64,000 bases of DNA, from NCBI GenBank assembly GCA_050248735.1, contig JBFWRU010000003.1:406046-470045 (forward strand), in the 5' to 3' direction. Shown here piece after piece: positions 36,015 through 45,757 of the stretch. The DNA comes from JACKFE01 sp050248735 (GTDB lineage: Bacteria > Nitrospirota > Nitrospiria > Nitrospirales > UBA8639). Position 1 is the first letter of the stretch; each line of letters begins with the position of its first letter. The translations under genes were made by a program, and so were the position numbers. A model generated the notes under the pieces. The model did no database searches and had not been told where the DNA came from. It worked only from the letters and a program-made list of their open reading frames with translations.

Positions 36015-36473
36015 TTAAGGAACCCTATTAAACGACTCCGTATACACTTCCACCTGATCGATCAACCAACTGCCATCCGGACCCTTCACCAGAATATAGA
36101 GTTCGTCCTGCGGCTGGTCACCCATCGAAGTGACAATGTGGGCATGAACCATCACATGGGCCTCCTTCCCGGTCAGTTCTTCGTGTACCACTTTGGCCCG
36201 AATATACTTCAGTTCTAAATTCTTCAGAAACGGTCCTCGGATGGCGATCCATTCCTCCTTGGAGGCATTTTCACGAAACGTTGACGTTGTCAGCTCCGCA
36301 GCTTGCTGTAAATTCCCGGGATAGACCTGAGACCACTTTTCCACGACTTCCCGTGGCGTCAGCGTTGAAATCCCTTGTGACCAGCCTTGTTGTATACCCA
36401 GGAATATGTTCACCAAGACAACCATTCCCACCCATAATAGTTTCCGCTTCTGACCAATTATGCGCAATGACAT
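36015..36473 (-). CDS. Exported protein with NTF2/DUF4878-like domain
   Basis: 152 residues from the ATG at 36473, which has GGGGACGGAG just upstream. N-terminal signal or anchor (KLLWVGMVVLVNIFLGIQQGWSQ). The rest, TPREVVEKWSQVYPGNLQQAAELTTSTFRENASKEEW ... DGSWLIDQVEV, has the pattern of the NTF2-like DUF4878 fold. Function unknown. Confidence 0.6.
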   Translation of the reverse strand: MSLRIIGQKRKLLWVGMVVLVNIFLGIQQGWSQGISTLTPREVVEKWSQVYPGNLQQAAELTTSTFRENASKEEWIAIRGPFLKNLELKYIRAKVVHEELTGKEAHVMVHAHIVTSMGDQPQDELYILVKGPDGSWLIDQVEVYTESFNRVP

Positions 36474-36673
36474 ATTCTCCGTCCCCTTCCTCACGAGAAG
36501 TGAATGCATTTCCTGAGAACCCCAACTGTTGTAATGTACCAAACATCGGGAAATTTGTGACCCCATTGCGCCAGAACGGGATCGTTGTATTCTCCTGCAA
36601 CCAAATTAACCATCTTCCAACCCTTATTCTGATAAGCTGAAAAATACAACCCAATTCCTGATAGAGCTAAGCC

Positions 36674-37669
36674 ATGCCAAACACCATGAATCCGAGCTTG
36701 AATTCCAAAGGGATTACCGGTAGCTCTCAGGCGGACGATCGTCTCCGGCAGGAACACCTTACACGGATATTGGCCGGGGTGCTGACGGGCGTGGTGTGTT
36801 TTCTGGCCTTGGCGGTTTCCCTCCCCTATCGGTCGACCACAATTGATGTCGTGACCCGACTTGCTCTTATTATGCCAGCCGGCCTGGGGTTGTTTTATTT
36901 CCTAACCCGTCGACTTCGGCAACGGGCAGCCATCCGCCATGCCCCCTTCCCTCAGGAATGGAAGACCATTCTTGAACGGGAAGTCCCCTTCTATCGCGCA
37001 CTGAATACCGAAGAACAGCAACGCTTTCGAGAAGAGGTGCATATCTTCCTAAAGGAAAAACGCATTACCGGCATTAAGACTTCAATTAATGACACAGTCA
37101 GAATTTTGGTGGCAGCCAGCGCCATTATTCCCATTTTTGGGTTTCCGGGATGGGAGTGGGACCAGATTCGGGAAATTCTGATTTATCCGGACTCGTTTAA
37201 CGATCGCTATCAAACGGAAAAAGGGGCGGACGAATCCATATTGGGAATGGTAGGCACGGGTGCCATGACCCGCATGATGATTTTAGCAAAGCCGGAACTG
37301 TTAGCAGGATTTCGCCAATCCCAGGACCGCCATAATGTGGGCATACATGAATTTACCCATTTATTAGACAAATCAGATGGCGTCGTGGATGGGGTCCCCG
37401 AAGTGGCGCTTCCAGCGAGAGCCATCAAACCATGGCTGGAACTGGTCCATAAGGAAATGGAAGCCATTCGTCAGGGCCATTCCGATATGAATCCGTATGG
37501 ACTGACAAACGAAGGAGAATTTTTCGCGGTGGCTGCCGAATATTTTTTTGAACATCCGGCCAAAATGCACCTGCAACATCCGCAACTGTATGCCATGCTC
37601 AGGAAAATTTTCCGTCAAGACCCTCAATCCCGACTCACACGAGCCATTGCGGATATGATCAAACCCTAA
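36674..37669 (+). CDS. mtfA: MtfA-type zinc peptidase (M90) with N-terminal membrane segments
   Basis: 331 residues; MtfA is usually about 265. The catalytic motif HEFTH (about residue 224) is followed by Asp and by GEFFAVAAEYFFEHP, which supplies the further ligand. The extra N-terminal 90 residues include two hydrophobic segments (ILAGVLTGVVCFLALAVSL and ALIMPAGLGLFYFL), so this version is probably membrane-anchored. E. coli MtfA binds the Mlc repressor and has aminopeptidase activity; that role need not carry over. Confidence 0.85.
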   Translation: MPNTMNPSLNSKGITGSSQADDRLRQEHLTRILAGVLTGVVCFLALAVSLPYRSTTIDVVTRLALIMPAGLGLFYFLTRRLRQRAAIRHAPFPQEWKTILEREVPFYRALNTEEQQRFREEVHIFLKEKRITGIKTSINDTVRILVAASAIIPIFGFPGWEWDQIREILIYPDSFNDRYQTEKGADESILGMVGTGAMTRMMILAKPELLAGFRQSQDRHNVGIHEFTHLLDKSDGVVDGVPEVALPARAIKPWLELVHKEMEAIRQGHSDMNPYGLTNEGEFFAVAAEYFFEHPAKMHLQHPQLYAMLRKIFRQDPQSRLTRAIADMIKP

Positions 37670-37776
37670 CGGTTCCACAAGGGCACTCGTTTCTTGAGAA
37701 TGGATTCGTGATTTGGCCCCAACAGAAACTTCGCCTATAATACGACTGATCTTCACCAATACAATGGAAACTCCTT

Positions 37777-38640
37777 ATGCGTGCCCTTCTTGCCGTTGAT
37801 GGTTCCGAACAATCAATCTTTGCTGCCAAGGCCGTGGCGACATTCGCCTCGGTCAAACACCTCACTATTCTGCATGTCGTCGATCTTCCCCGACTGACTT
37901 TTTCGATGTTGGGCCCCGAAATCGCCCATGACATGACCGGTATGGCTCAACAGGCGCTAAAAGAGGAAGGAGAACATATTTTAACTCAATCCCTTTCACT
38001 CCTCGCCACCGTCCCATGTGCTCCCCGAACACGAATGGAGGAAGGGGCTCCTGCTGAAATGATTATGTCCGTAGCCAAAGAAGAACAGGTGGACCTCATC
38101 TTGATGGGAGCGAGAGGGAAGGGGCAGATGCGGGAATTTCTCTTAGGCAGCGTGTCCCAACGAGTCCTCACCCATGCCCCTTGCCCCGTTCTGGTGGTGA
38201 ACAACCCTTTGGACAACATCGGTACCGTGCTCGCGGCGATTCAGGGGGAGGAAGACATTGAACGGGTCTCGCATTTTCTCCAGAAACACCCGTTTCCGGA
38301 TGGCACCACGATCACCCTTCTGACCGTTGTCCCCATTCCGCGTTCTCTCTTGCGTGGGGGAGCCTCTGCCTCAGAAGACAAAGTCGAACAGGCATTAAAA
38401 AGTGCCGAAGAGTTTTTGGATCGTGCCGTTTGCCAAGTTCAAGCCAGCTCCTACCAAGTCAAACCATTGGTCAGCCTTGGCGGCCCGGCACCCACGATCC
38501 TGGAAGAGGCGAAATTATTGAATCCCGATGCGATCATGTTGGGGATACATCACCCCTCGGCTCTTACCAGATTCGTATTGGGGAGCGTATCCCATACCGT
38601 CATTCACCACTCGGCTCATCCCATCCTTGTCTTTCGCTGA
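37777..38640 (+). CDS. Universal stress protein with two UspA domains
   Basis: 287 residues with two tandem UspA folds. Domain 1 (1-145) ends with the nucleotide-binding pattern GARGKGQMREFLLGSVSQRVLTHAPCPVLVV. Domain 2 (150-287) ends with GIHHPSALTRFVLGSVSHTVIHHSAHPILVF. Both look able to bind ATP. Cytoplasmic. It is about 100 bp after mtfA on the same strand. Confidence 0.88.
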   Translation: MRALLAVDGSEQSIFAAKAVATFASVKHLTILHVVDLPRLTFSMLGPEIAHDMTGMAQQALKEEGEHILTQSLSLLATVPCAPRTRMEEGAPAEMIMSVAKEEQVDLILMGARGKGQMREFLLGSVSQRVLTHAPCPVLVVNNPLDNIGTVLAAIQGEEDIERVSHFLQKHPFPDGTTITLLTVVPIPRSLLRGGASASEDKVEQALKSAEEFLDRAVCQVQASSYQVKPLVSLGGPAPTILEEAKLLNPDAIMLGIHHPSALTRFVLGSVSHTVIHHSAHPILVFR

Positions 38641-38654
38641 AAGCCTATTGGTGG

Positions 38655-39140
38655 TTACGCTTCCTTGGCTTGGACACCGGGCTTATATGTCGAATACACA
38701 TAAATGGGAGTCGACAGGTCGCCCAGGTGCTTTTCCAGAAGGGGCTTAATGACCTTCCAATCCAATCCTCCCACCCCGGTCGCCAGCTTCGGCAAAGCCA
38801 CGCTCGCGATCTTCTCAGACTCAATCGTTTTACGCAGAGCCTTGAGGCAGTGATTCACATGTTCCACCGTCGCTTTGCCAGGATTGGACCCATGACTCGG
38901 GGCGGGTTCCTGAGTCATCAGATTCACAATACGCACGCCACCTGCGCCTGCCCAACTCCATAACTCGCCGGGTTTCGGATGCGAGACTTGACAATAATGC
39001 CGAAAGTCCTTCACCATCGCCGGCCATTGTTCTCGCAGGGCCAGGGCCAACCCGCTCCCAAAATTGTCATTAGGAGCGACCCCATGGGCCACCGCTGCAG
39101 CTTTACTGAGTAAAATGTCGCCGGTCACTTCGTAAATCAT
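38655..39140 (-). CDS. Macro-domain protein (ADP-ribose binding)
   Basis: 161 residues. Macro-domain pattern: VTGDILLSKAAAVAHGVAPNDNFGSGLALALRE, and ALPKLATGVGGLDWKVIKPLLE near the end. GGAGGAATGGC precedes the ATG. Probably hydrolyses or binds ADP-ribose derivatives. No DarT-like toxin lies next to it, so it need not be an antitoxin. Confidence 0.8.
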   Translation of the reverse strand: MIYEVTGDILLSKAAAVAHGVAPNDNFGSGLALALREQWPAMVKDFRHYCQVSHPKPGELWSWAGAGGVRIVNLMTQEPAPSHGSNPGKATVEHVNHCLKALRKTIESEKIASVALPKLATGVGGLDWKVIKPLLEKHLGDLSTPIYVYSTYKPGVQAKEA

Positions 39141-39244
39141 GCCATTCCTCCATCAAGATAAGACATCACAGACCAAATAAAAAATAGAGTCCTAAGTTAG
39201 CATAGTGAATCCATTAAGAGACATCTCCCAAAGTCCGACAAGAG

Positions 39245-40123
39245 ATGGAGAACAACGCACATCAATGGGAGGGGGGTTCCCCCTTTGTCATCTTGAACAC
39301 ACCCAACCCCAAGCCAACGGCAGCAAGAGTAAGGACGCACACCCAAGCCCGATTCTCGCTGACCGACCGGCTCCGGTCAGGCTATCATCGCGTGTGGTAT
39401 GAAGCCTCACAGGCCTTGCGCTGGTCCCGCGGAACTTTCCGAGAGCGATCAGCCGGAACTCTCACAGCGCTCACGGATGCCCAATCCCGGAGAGTCGACG
39501 AATTGGTTGCCACCTACCATCGGCGGTTTGAAGTGGCATTGCCGCCTGAGACGGCGCTTCTTAACTACGCCTATTTAGATCTCCTGGACTGCGCGAAAAA
39601 GGCATTGAAATGGACCGTACCAAGAGAGGAGCACGTCTGCGACCTCGGAAGTGCCAATTTCTCCTATGCCGCAGCCTTGCATAGCTTCTTTCATCCAACA
39701 CGTCTCGTCGGAGTGGAAGTGGACGGCCATCGACTGTATTGCAACGGGCGCACCCGCATTGACTATGCCCGTGGTCATATTCACGATCTGCCCCACACGG
39801 ACTATGTCGTCGCCGATTACCGCCGGTACGATCAATCATCTCGACTCATTTCAGCTTGGTTTCCATTTGTCACTCCGCACCCTCTTCTGGCCTGGCGACT
39901 TCCGCTCAGCCTTTTTGATCCCTCTGCCGTCTTCGCACGAGTAGCCAACAACCTGCTCTGTGGCGGGACGTTCGTCATGATCAATCACAGCCCCGGGGAA
40001 GCCAAGGTGGCGCATCATCTCGTTGAAGCCACCGGATTAGTCTGCCAAGGTCACTATGTGCACGAACAACCCCTGCGTCCACGCCCCCAGCCTGCTGTGC
40101 TCACTCTCTGGCAACAGAGCTAA
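39245..40123 (+). CDS. Methyltransferase-like protein
   Basis: 292 residues. A Rossmann-type motif I is seen in HVCDLGSANFSYAAALHSFF followed by LVGVEVDGHRLY, and a later strand GGTFVMINHSPGEAKVAHHLVE. This is a class I SAM-dependent methyltransferase pattern with a divergent motif I. The N-terminus is basic and perhaps extended. Substrate unknown. Confidence 0.6.
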   Translation: MENNAHQWEGGSPFVILNTPNPKPTAARVRTHTQARFSLTDRLRSGYHRVWYEASQALRWSRGTFRERSAGTLTALTDAQSRRVDELVATYHRRFEVALPPETALLNYAYLDLLDCAKKALKWTVPREEHVCDLGSANFSYAAALHSFFHPTRLVGVEVDGHRLYCNGRTRIDYARGHIHDLPHTDYVVADYRRYDQSSRLISAWFPFVTPHPLLAWRLPLSLFDPSAVFARVANNLLCGGTFVMINHSPGEAKVAHHLVEATGLVCQGHYVHEQPLRPRPQPAVLTLWQQS

Positions 40124-40181
40124 TAGAAAAATCTTTCCTGAACGCTGGCGTCGAAGGCTTTAAAAACGATTGCCGTCAAGG

Positions 40182-41417
40182 TTATTCGTATCGAAGGGCA
40201 TCGATAGGATTGAGGCGAGAAGCTTTGTTAGCGGGGTAAAGGCCAAAGATCAATCCGACCGCCACAGAAAACAAAAATGCCACAAGAATCGCATCGAAAG
40301 AAATAATGGTTGGCCACCCGGCGACAAGGGTCGTAGCCCGCGCGCCAAGGATCCCAACGATCACTCCCAACACTCCACCGACCATACTGAGAATAATGGC
40401 CTCAGCCAGAAACTGCATCAGGATATGCCGACGCTTGGCACCGATAGCCATACGAATCCCGATTTCCCTGGTCCGCTCCGTCACGGATACCAACAAAATA
40501 TTCATAATCCCGATGCCACCCACCAATAAAGAAATGGAAGCCACGGAAAACATCATCACCGTCAGCGTTTCCCCTGTCCCTTCCTGAACGCGGCCAATGT
40601 CTACCTGGGTGCGAATCGTAAAATCATCCGGCTGATCGTGCCTGAGGCGATGGCGTTCCCGCAAAATCCGGCGAATGTCCTCGACTCCATCCTGAAGGTC
40701 TTCCGTCCGGTGAGTGGAAGCGAACAACGCCCCCACGGTTCCCAAGAACTGCGTCCCCACCACTTTCCGCTCAGCCGTGGTAAACGGAATAAAAACAATA
40801 TCGTCCTGGTCGTTTCCATTGGGTGATTGCCCTTTGGGGGCCAATACCCCAATCACTTGAAACGGAACGTTCTTGATACGAATCATTTTCCCCACCGCAT
40901 CCTCCCCTTCAGGAAAGACGTTGTCGACCACGGTTTGCCCGATCAACGCAACCCGACTGGTGGCTTCCATTTCGGCTTCGGTAAACGGCCCTCCACTGGT
41001 GAACGACCAATCCCGGATGCGCAAATAGGAGGGGGAAATCCCATTTACCGGGACATTGGCATTCTGATTGCCGTAGACCACCTGCATGACGTCCCGTTTC
41101 GCCCAGCCGGTTTCATGCAACACCGGCACCTTCTTTTTTAAATCCAAGGCGTCGGCAACCGTGAGAGTTACCGCGCCGCCCTGTCCCCCACGAACCCCGC
41201 CGACAGTCGTCGCCCCCGGAAGAATGAGGATCATATTGGTGCCCATACTGGCCACTTGCGCTTGAATGACCGATTTCGCGCCTTCGCCAATACTGACCAT
41301 GGCAATCACCGATCCCACACCAATGATAATCCCAATGGTGGTTAATACGGAACGCATCCGATTTCGATTCAAAAATCGAAAGGCGGTGATAATCGTCATG
41401 AAGAACAAACTTCCCAT
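40182..41417 (-). CDS. MacB-type ABC transporter permease
   Basis: 411 residues: an N-terminal helix, a large periplasmic MacB_PCD domain (about 40-240), and three C-terminal helices in the FtsX fold, with ERTREIGIRMAIGAKRRHILMQFLAEAIILS and final NKASRLNPIDALRYE. It works with the ATPase and the adaptor just upstream (transcript order adaptor, ATPase, permease). No outer-membrane factor is in the cluster. Confidence 0.9.
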   Translation of the reverse strand: MGSLFFMTIITAFRFLNRNRMRSVLTTIGIIIGVGSVIAMVSIGEGAKSVIQAQVASMGTNMILILPGATTVGGVRGGQGGAVTLTVADALDLKKKVPVLHETGWAKRDVMQVVYGNQNANVPVNGISPSYLRIRDWSFTSGGPFTEAEMEATSRVALIGQTVVDNVFPEGEDAVGKMIRIKNVPFQVIGVLAPKGQSPNGNDQDDIVFIPFTTAERKVVGTQFLGTVGALFASTHRTEDLQDGVEDIRRILRERHRLRHDQPDDFTIRTQVDIGRVQEGTGETLTVMMFSVASISLLVGGIGIMNILLVSVTERTREIGIRMAIGAKRRHILMQFLAEAIILSMVGGVLGVIVGILGARATTLVAGWPTIISFDAILVAFLFSVAVGLIFGLYPANKASRLNPIDALRYE

Positions 41418-41425
41418 GGACCTGA

Positions 41426-42136
41426 CTACGATAGCACCCGTTCACTCACTGACGTGGGCTGATCACTCACGATTTGTCCGTCTTTCATGACAATTTGGCG
41501 GTCGGCATAAGCCGCAATATCATGTTCATGGGTGACCACAAGAATGGTCAGCCCATCTTTCTGATTCAAATCTTGAAAGATGTCCATAATTTCCTGGCTG
41601 GATTGAGTGTCCAGGTTGCCGGTCGGTTCATCCGCAAGAATTAATGAAGGAGAGGATACCAGCGCCCGGGCAATGGCCACCCGCTGCTGTTGTCCACCGG
41701 ATAACTGCGAAGGATAGTGATGTTCGCGATTGGCCAATCCGACACGAGATAATGCCAATTGTGCTCTTAATCGTTGCTCACGAAGGGAAACCCCTTGATA
41801 AAACAGCGGCAGTTGAACATTCTCCAGGGCACTGGTTTTGGGAATAAGGCTGAAATTCTGAAACACAAACCCGATGGTCCGGCTACGAACTTCCGCCAAT
41901 TCTTCAGGCTCTGCACGGGCAATATCCTGCCCCTTCAACAGATACTCACCACTGGTGGGGATATCAAGACAGCCCAGAATATTCATTAACGTAGATTTAC
42001 CGGATCCCGAAGATCCCATAATCGCGACACATTCTCCTGGCTGGATAGTGAGATCAACACCTCGAAGAGCCTCGACAGTAATATCACCCAATCGGTAGGT
42101 CTTCCACAGTTTGGTACACGCGATGAGAGCTGGCAT
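41426..42136 (-). CDS. ABC transporter ATP-binding protein (LolD/MacB-type)
   Basis: 236 residues from the ATG at 42136 (MPALIACTKLWKTY), the usual length; the longer frame from 42226 is poor. Walker A GSSGSGKST, Q-loop, signature LSGGQQQRVAIARAL, Walker B LILADEPTGNLD and the switch His in VVTHEHD are all intact. It ends eight bases before the permease start. Confidence 0.92.
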   Translation of the reverse strand: MPALIACTKLWKTYRLGDITVEALRGVDLTIQPGECVAIMGSSGSGKSTLMNILGCLDIPTSGEYLLKGQDIARAEPEELAEVRSRTIGFVFQNFSLIPKTSALENVQLPLFYQGVSLREQRLRAQLALSRVGLANREHHYPSQLSGGQQQRVAIARALVSSPSLILADEPTGNLDTQSSQEIMDIFQDLNQKDGLTILVVTHEHDIAAYADRQIVMKDGQIVSDQPTSVSERVLS

Positions 42137-42329
42137 ACAAAATTGATTTCTTGATGGCCGATGGCCAGTGAGTTCTTCTGAAATTGGACAGGATACTGAT
42201 CTCAGGCCACACGCGAAGGGAGTCACCGCCTACAGGCTGATGGAGTTAACCGAACTAGCCGTTCTCCCAGGCCAATAGCCATTCAGGCTTTCAGCAGCGG
42301 CCTAAAAATCCAGATATTATTCGAATTTC

Positions 42330-43616
42330 TTAAATTCCCCGTTCCCGGGGGCTTGTTCGCTGTTGACTGGGACCAAAGCCAGGCGGGAGGGCATCCCGCT
42401 TATGCCCCCCCTTGGGACCTTCTATTCCGATAATCACGCGATCTTTTTCCTGAAGGTCCCCTTCCAACATTTCCGTCACACTTCCATCACTGACACCCGG
42501 TACGATACGAACTGGAACAGGATCGCCGGCCTCACGGACCTTCCACACGGTCTTTCCGTTTCCAGGCTGTCCACTTTTGGAGGAACGTGCATCTTTCCCA
42601 CTCGTCTTGATCTGATCACGTTGACCATCAGCTCCTTCGACTTTGGATTTCTCCTTATCAGGTTTTGGAGGAGAAAATCGAAAGGCCGCATTGGGTACCG
42701 TCAACACATCATCTTTTTTCGTGAGTGTAATAGAGACGTTGGCGGTCATCCCGGGTTTCAATCGAAGGTCCTGATTGTCGACCTCCACGACCACATCGTA
42801 CGTCACCACGTTCTGCACGATGATCGGGGCATTACGAATTTGCCGAACCATCCCCCTGAACTCCACATTCGGGTACGCATCCACAGTAAACGCCGCTTGC
42901 TGTGCTTCCCGGATTCCGCCGATGTCGGCTTCGCTGACATTGGCATCCACCTGCATTTTTGTCAGATCCAGTGCAATGAGAAAAATGTTGGGGGTGGTAA
43001 ACCCCGAGGTCACGGTTTGCCCCACTTCAACGTTTCGCGCAATGACTATTCCATCGACCGGAGATCGAATCACCGTATATTTCAAATCCAGATCCGCGTT
43101 ATCCAAAAAAGCTTGAGCTTGCTTGATTTGCGCGGCAGAGACTTCAAGCTGAGCCGAAGCCCCTTCCTCGGCAGTCGTCGCAACATCTAACTCATTCTGG
43201 GAGACTAATTCACGGGAAAAAAGCTGCCGGGTCCGATCCAATTCACGTTTCCGCTGAGCCAAATCGGCGCGAGCCTTACTCCACATGGCCTTGGCGTTCA
43301 CCAGACTCGCCGCAGCCTGATCCCGTTTCGTCTGAAAGAGTGAGGGATCGATCCGGGCAATTATCTCACCGGCTTTCACCACCGAATTATAATCGGCATG
43401 AAGACTGATGATTTTACCGGTGACCTGAGCACCCACTTGCACGGACGTGACAGGATTGATCGTGCCCGTGGCTCCCACCATGGCCACGACAGAACCTCGA
43501 TCAATGGTGGCCATGCGATATTCGACAGGAGTACTCCCCACTCCATTGGTCAAAAAATATCGCACACCCACCAAGACTGCGATCAGCAACACTCCCGTCA
43601 AAAGAATTTTTCGCAT
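42330..43616 (-). CDS. MacA-type periplasmic adaptor (HlyD/RND family)
   Basis: 428 residues from the ATG at 43616; a GTG at 43652 is also possible. N-terminal anchor (ILLTGVLLIAVLVGVRYFL), then the barrel-sandwich halves (TSVQVGAQVTGKIISLHADYNSVVKAGEIIARID and YTVIRSPVDGIVIARNVEVGQTV) around a helical hairpin (about 90-170), and a membrane-proximal domain. A Lys/Ser/Gly-rich insert is present near 330-370. It forms a MacAB-like export system with the two genes downstream. Confidence 0.88.
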   Translation of the reverse strand: MRKILLTGVLLIAVLVGVRYFLTNGVGSTPVEYRMATIDRGSVVAMVGATGTINPVTSVQVGAQVTGKIISLHADYNSVVKAGEIIARIDPSLFQTKRDQAAASLVNAKAMWSKARADLAQRKRELDRTRQLFSRELVSQNELDVATTAEEGASAQLEVSAAQIKQAQAFLDNADLDLKYTVIRSPVDGIVIARNVEVGQTVTSGFTTPNIFLIALDLTKMQVDANVSEADIGGIREAQQAAFTVDAYPNVEFRGMVRQIRNAPIIVQNVVTYDVVVEVDNQDLRLKPGMTANVSITLTKKDDVLTVPNAAFRFSPPKPDKEKSKVEGADGQRDQIKTSGKDARSSKSGQPGNGKTVWKVREAGDPVPVRIVPGVSDGSVTEMLEGDLQEKDRVIIGIEGPKGGHKRDALPPGFGPSQQRTSPRERGI

Positions 43617-43842
43617 AATCGCCCGGATACGTTCAAAAAATGTGAAACCCACTCACCGATTCATTGTAGAGCAGCTTGAGCCTTTTTTATTAAGGGTATT
43701 TTACCATGTCCAATCGGTAAAATTCATGGTGTTATTTAGGCATTGCCTCTCCCGCAGTATCCTCCCCCCAAAGGAGCCAAGGAAGATAAAAGGGAACTCA
43801 AATTATCGCCTGGAGTGAATTAGACCTGCCGAAACCTGGGAG

Positions 43843-44448
43843 ATGGATAAACCAGGCAACGCCGCCAGCAGCATGACCCGGTTAGCGGCAATTGTCGGAG
43901 AATCCCAACAAAAAATGAAGTCACTGGTTCAGCGGTCCGACGAAATCAGGACGGTTACGAACATGATCGACGAAATCGCGAAGCAGACAAATTTGTTGGC
44001 CTTGAACGCCGCGATTGAAGCCGCCAGGGCCGGTGAACGGGTCCGTGGGTTTGCCGTAGTGGCCGATGAGGTGGGCACGCTCACCGAACGAACGACGAAA
44101 TCCACCAAAGAAATTTCGGACATGATTCGGTCCATGCAGGATGAGATCCGATTTGCGGTGGGTGTCATGGACAAAGACAATCAGGAGACCTTCTCAGCAC
44201 TGGGACTGGTTCAACAATCGAGCGAAAGCCTCAATCGAATCATCCGATCTGTCAATCAGGTCACCGACCAAATGACCCAAATTGCTGCAGCGACGGTTCA
44301 GCAATCAGCCACCACCGAGACGATTCAACAGAACATTCAAGAAATGGCTGGTGTCTGTCAGAAAAATGAAATCTCACTTGGAACGTTAACTCGCGCATTC
44401 CTTCGGTGCTGGGGGTTTGCGATCGCGGTACATTGGATGGCCGCCTAG
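43843..44448 (+). pseudogene. Methyl-accepting chemotaxis protein, C-terminal fragment
   Basis: 201 residues that contain only the signalling domain of an MCP. The hairpin tip region IDEIAKQTNLLALNAAIEAARAGERVRGFAVVADEVGTLTERT is well preserved, but there is no membrane segment, HAMP or sensor domain. The last 25 residues (RAFLRCWGFAIAVHWMAA) are not MCP-like and suggest a frameshift. I read it as a 5'-truncated remnant; a small soluble MCP is less likely. Confidence 0.65.
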
Positions 44449-44496
44449 GAATCCGGTTCTCTTCGGACCGAACCGGAATGAAGCTGTGCGCGGGTG

Positions 44497-44834
44497 GGCT
44501 TGGGCCCTGATTTTCTCGATCATTTTTATGAAAATTTCGTGAAAAGTAAGCGTACGATTGGCACGATTTTGAAGGGTGGGGACGCAGAAAAGCGAAAAGC
44601 ACTGATGTTGGCTGAGATAATGGCCTAGTTCTGGCTAAACAAGCCCACAATCACCAGGAAATCGACCGACCTTCTTCTATGTGTAAACCGTGGTTCGAGA
44701 GCCTGCTGCTTACGCTCAAAACATGGGATCCTCAATGGTCAAAGAATTTGGAAAACACCTGGCGCCAAACACTGGCGAAAGGATTGCAATACCTTTCACA
44801 ACAACATCGATTAATACAAAAATGGACTGCCTGA
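44497..44834 (+). pseudogene. Frameshifted globin-like gene remnant
   Basis: Two frames together look like one single-domain globin. Frame one from 44497 gives PDFLDHFYENFVKSKRTIGT and ILKGGDAEKRKALMLAEIMA, then stops at 44626. The shifted frame from about 44619 continues with LAKQAHNHQEIDRPSS, FESLLLTLKTWDPQWSKNLE and NTWRQTLAKGLQYLSQQH, ending at 44834. Both parts match the order of bacterial globin segments (F-helix His region, then the xxDPxW C-terminal helices). The N-terminus is missing. It follows the MCP fragment by 48 bp. Confidence 0.5.
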
Positions 44835-44936
44835 AGATTCTCAAAAATCAATCGCCAGTTTGCTGTAGACTGCCCCTTCTTCCTCCGGAACAACCCCTTA
44901 CGACAATTCAGATGGGGGCATCGATTTCCTTTCGGG

Positions 44937-45386
44937 TCATTTTATCAGAATGCCCTTTCGAGCCGTTCCCCCACTCGTCTCAATATTCAAAAAAGTCAGA
45001 CCGGAGGGGGCCCTTTCCGGAACCGTAGCTTCCACTCTGCCATCATCAACATGGGTAAAGGTCTTCGCCGGTTCAGAACCGAAGCTGACCCCATGGAAGC
45101 ATTCTGATTTTCTTCCGAAATCCACTCCGGTAATCACCACGGAATCCCCCACTTTTAATTCATCGGGCTCAACCTTGGTTATTTGAGGACGGCGGCTCGA
45201 GTCACACACGGGATCGGCTTTCACTTTACTTTCGTCAAACCCCTCAATGGCCTTGGGAATGACCATGTTGCTTCCGGTATCGCCTTGAGCAAAGGCGACC
45301 GATGGCCCATCAAACCCGAATCCCATGCTGCCGGTAAGGACGCATACAAATGCTACGCTCCAATAACCTACCACGCCGATTTTCAT
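44937..45386 (-). CDS. Exported IPT/TIG-domain protein
   Basis: 149 residues from the ATG at 45386, which has GAGG close upstream. Signal peptide to about residue 34 (VAFAQG). The rest forms one IPT/TIG immunoglobulin-like domain: PQITKVEPDELKVGDSVVITGVDFG ... VEATVPERAPSGLTFLNIETSGG. Function unknown; probably periplasmic. Confidence 0.68.
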   Translation of the reverse strand: MKIGVVGYWSVAFVCVLTGSMGFGFDGPSVAFAQGDTGSNMVIPKAIEGFDESKVKADPVCDSSRRPQITKVEPDELKVGDSVVITGVDFGRKSECFHGVSFGSEPAKTFTHVDDGRVEATVPERAPSGLTFLNIETSGGTARKGILIK

Positions 45387-45757
45387 AACCACCTCACAAT
45401 AAGCCAAGAAGAAGAATAATAATTCCGAAAGACGACACTAAAAGTATTTTTAGGCCTTCGATGGGAATGATGAGCGTTCTTTTTTTTACACATGGGGGTG
45501 TTAATGATATTAAATGCCCTAGGCCACACATTCGTCAATAACGGAAGAGCGTATGCTGCCTGTGGACGCCCATTCCATTGAGAGGACAAAAGTGAGATAG
45601 GATTGTGGCCTTTGTCTGAGAATTCTCTTTGGACCATAGCCAACCCCAAACAGTTCGATTTATACTCTCCAAACCAGCGAGGGGACCATTTTGAAGGCCC
45701 CAACCTTACCAAATTCCGTCAAAATTCACTACAAAAATTTTCCCAAAAGGAGAACCC
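45387..45757. other. Intergenic region
   Basis: About 370 bp between divergent genes. A T-rich stretch near 45480 and no open frame of note. I see nothing that can be called. Confidence 0.3.

Noticed and set aside
44555..44572. TTGGCACG-ATTT-TGAA, sigma54-like
   Set aside because: The -12 GC is absent (GA) and the site lies inside the globin remnant with no gene start after it.
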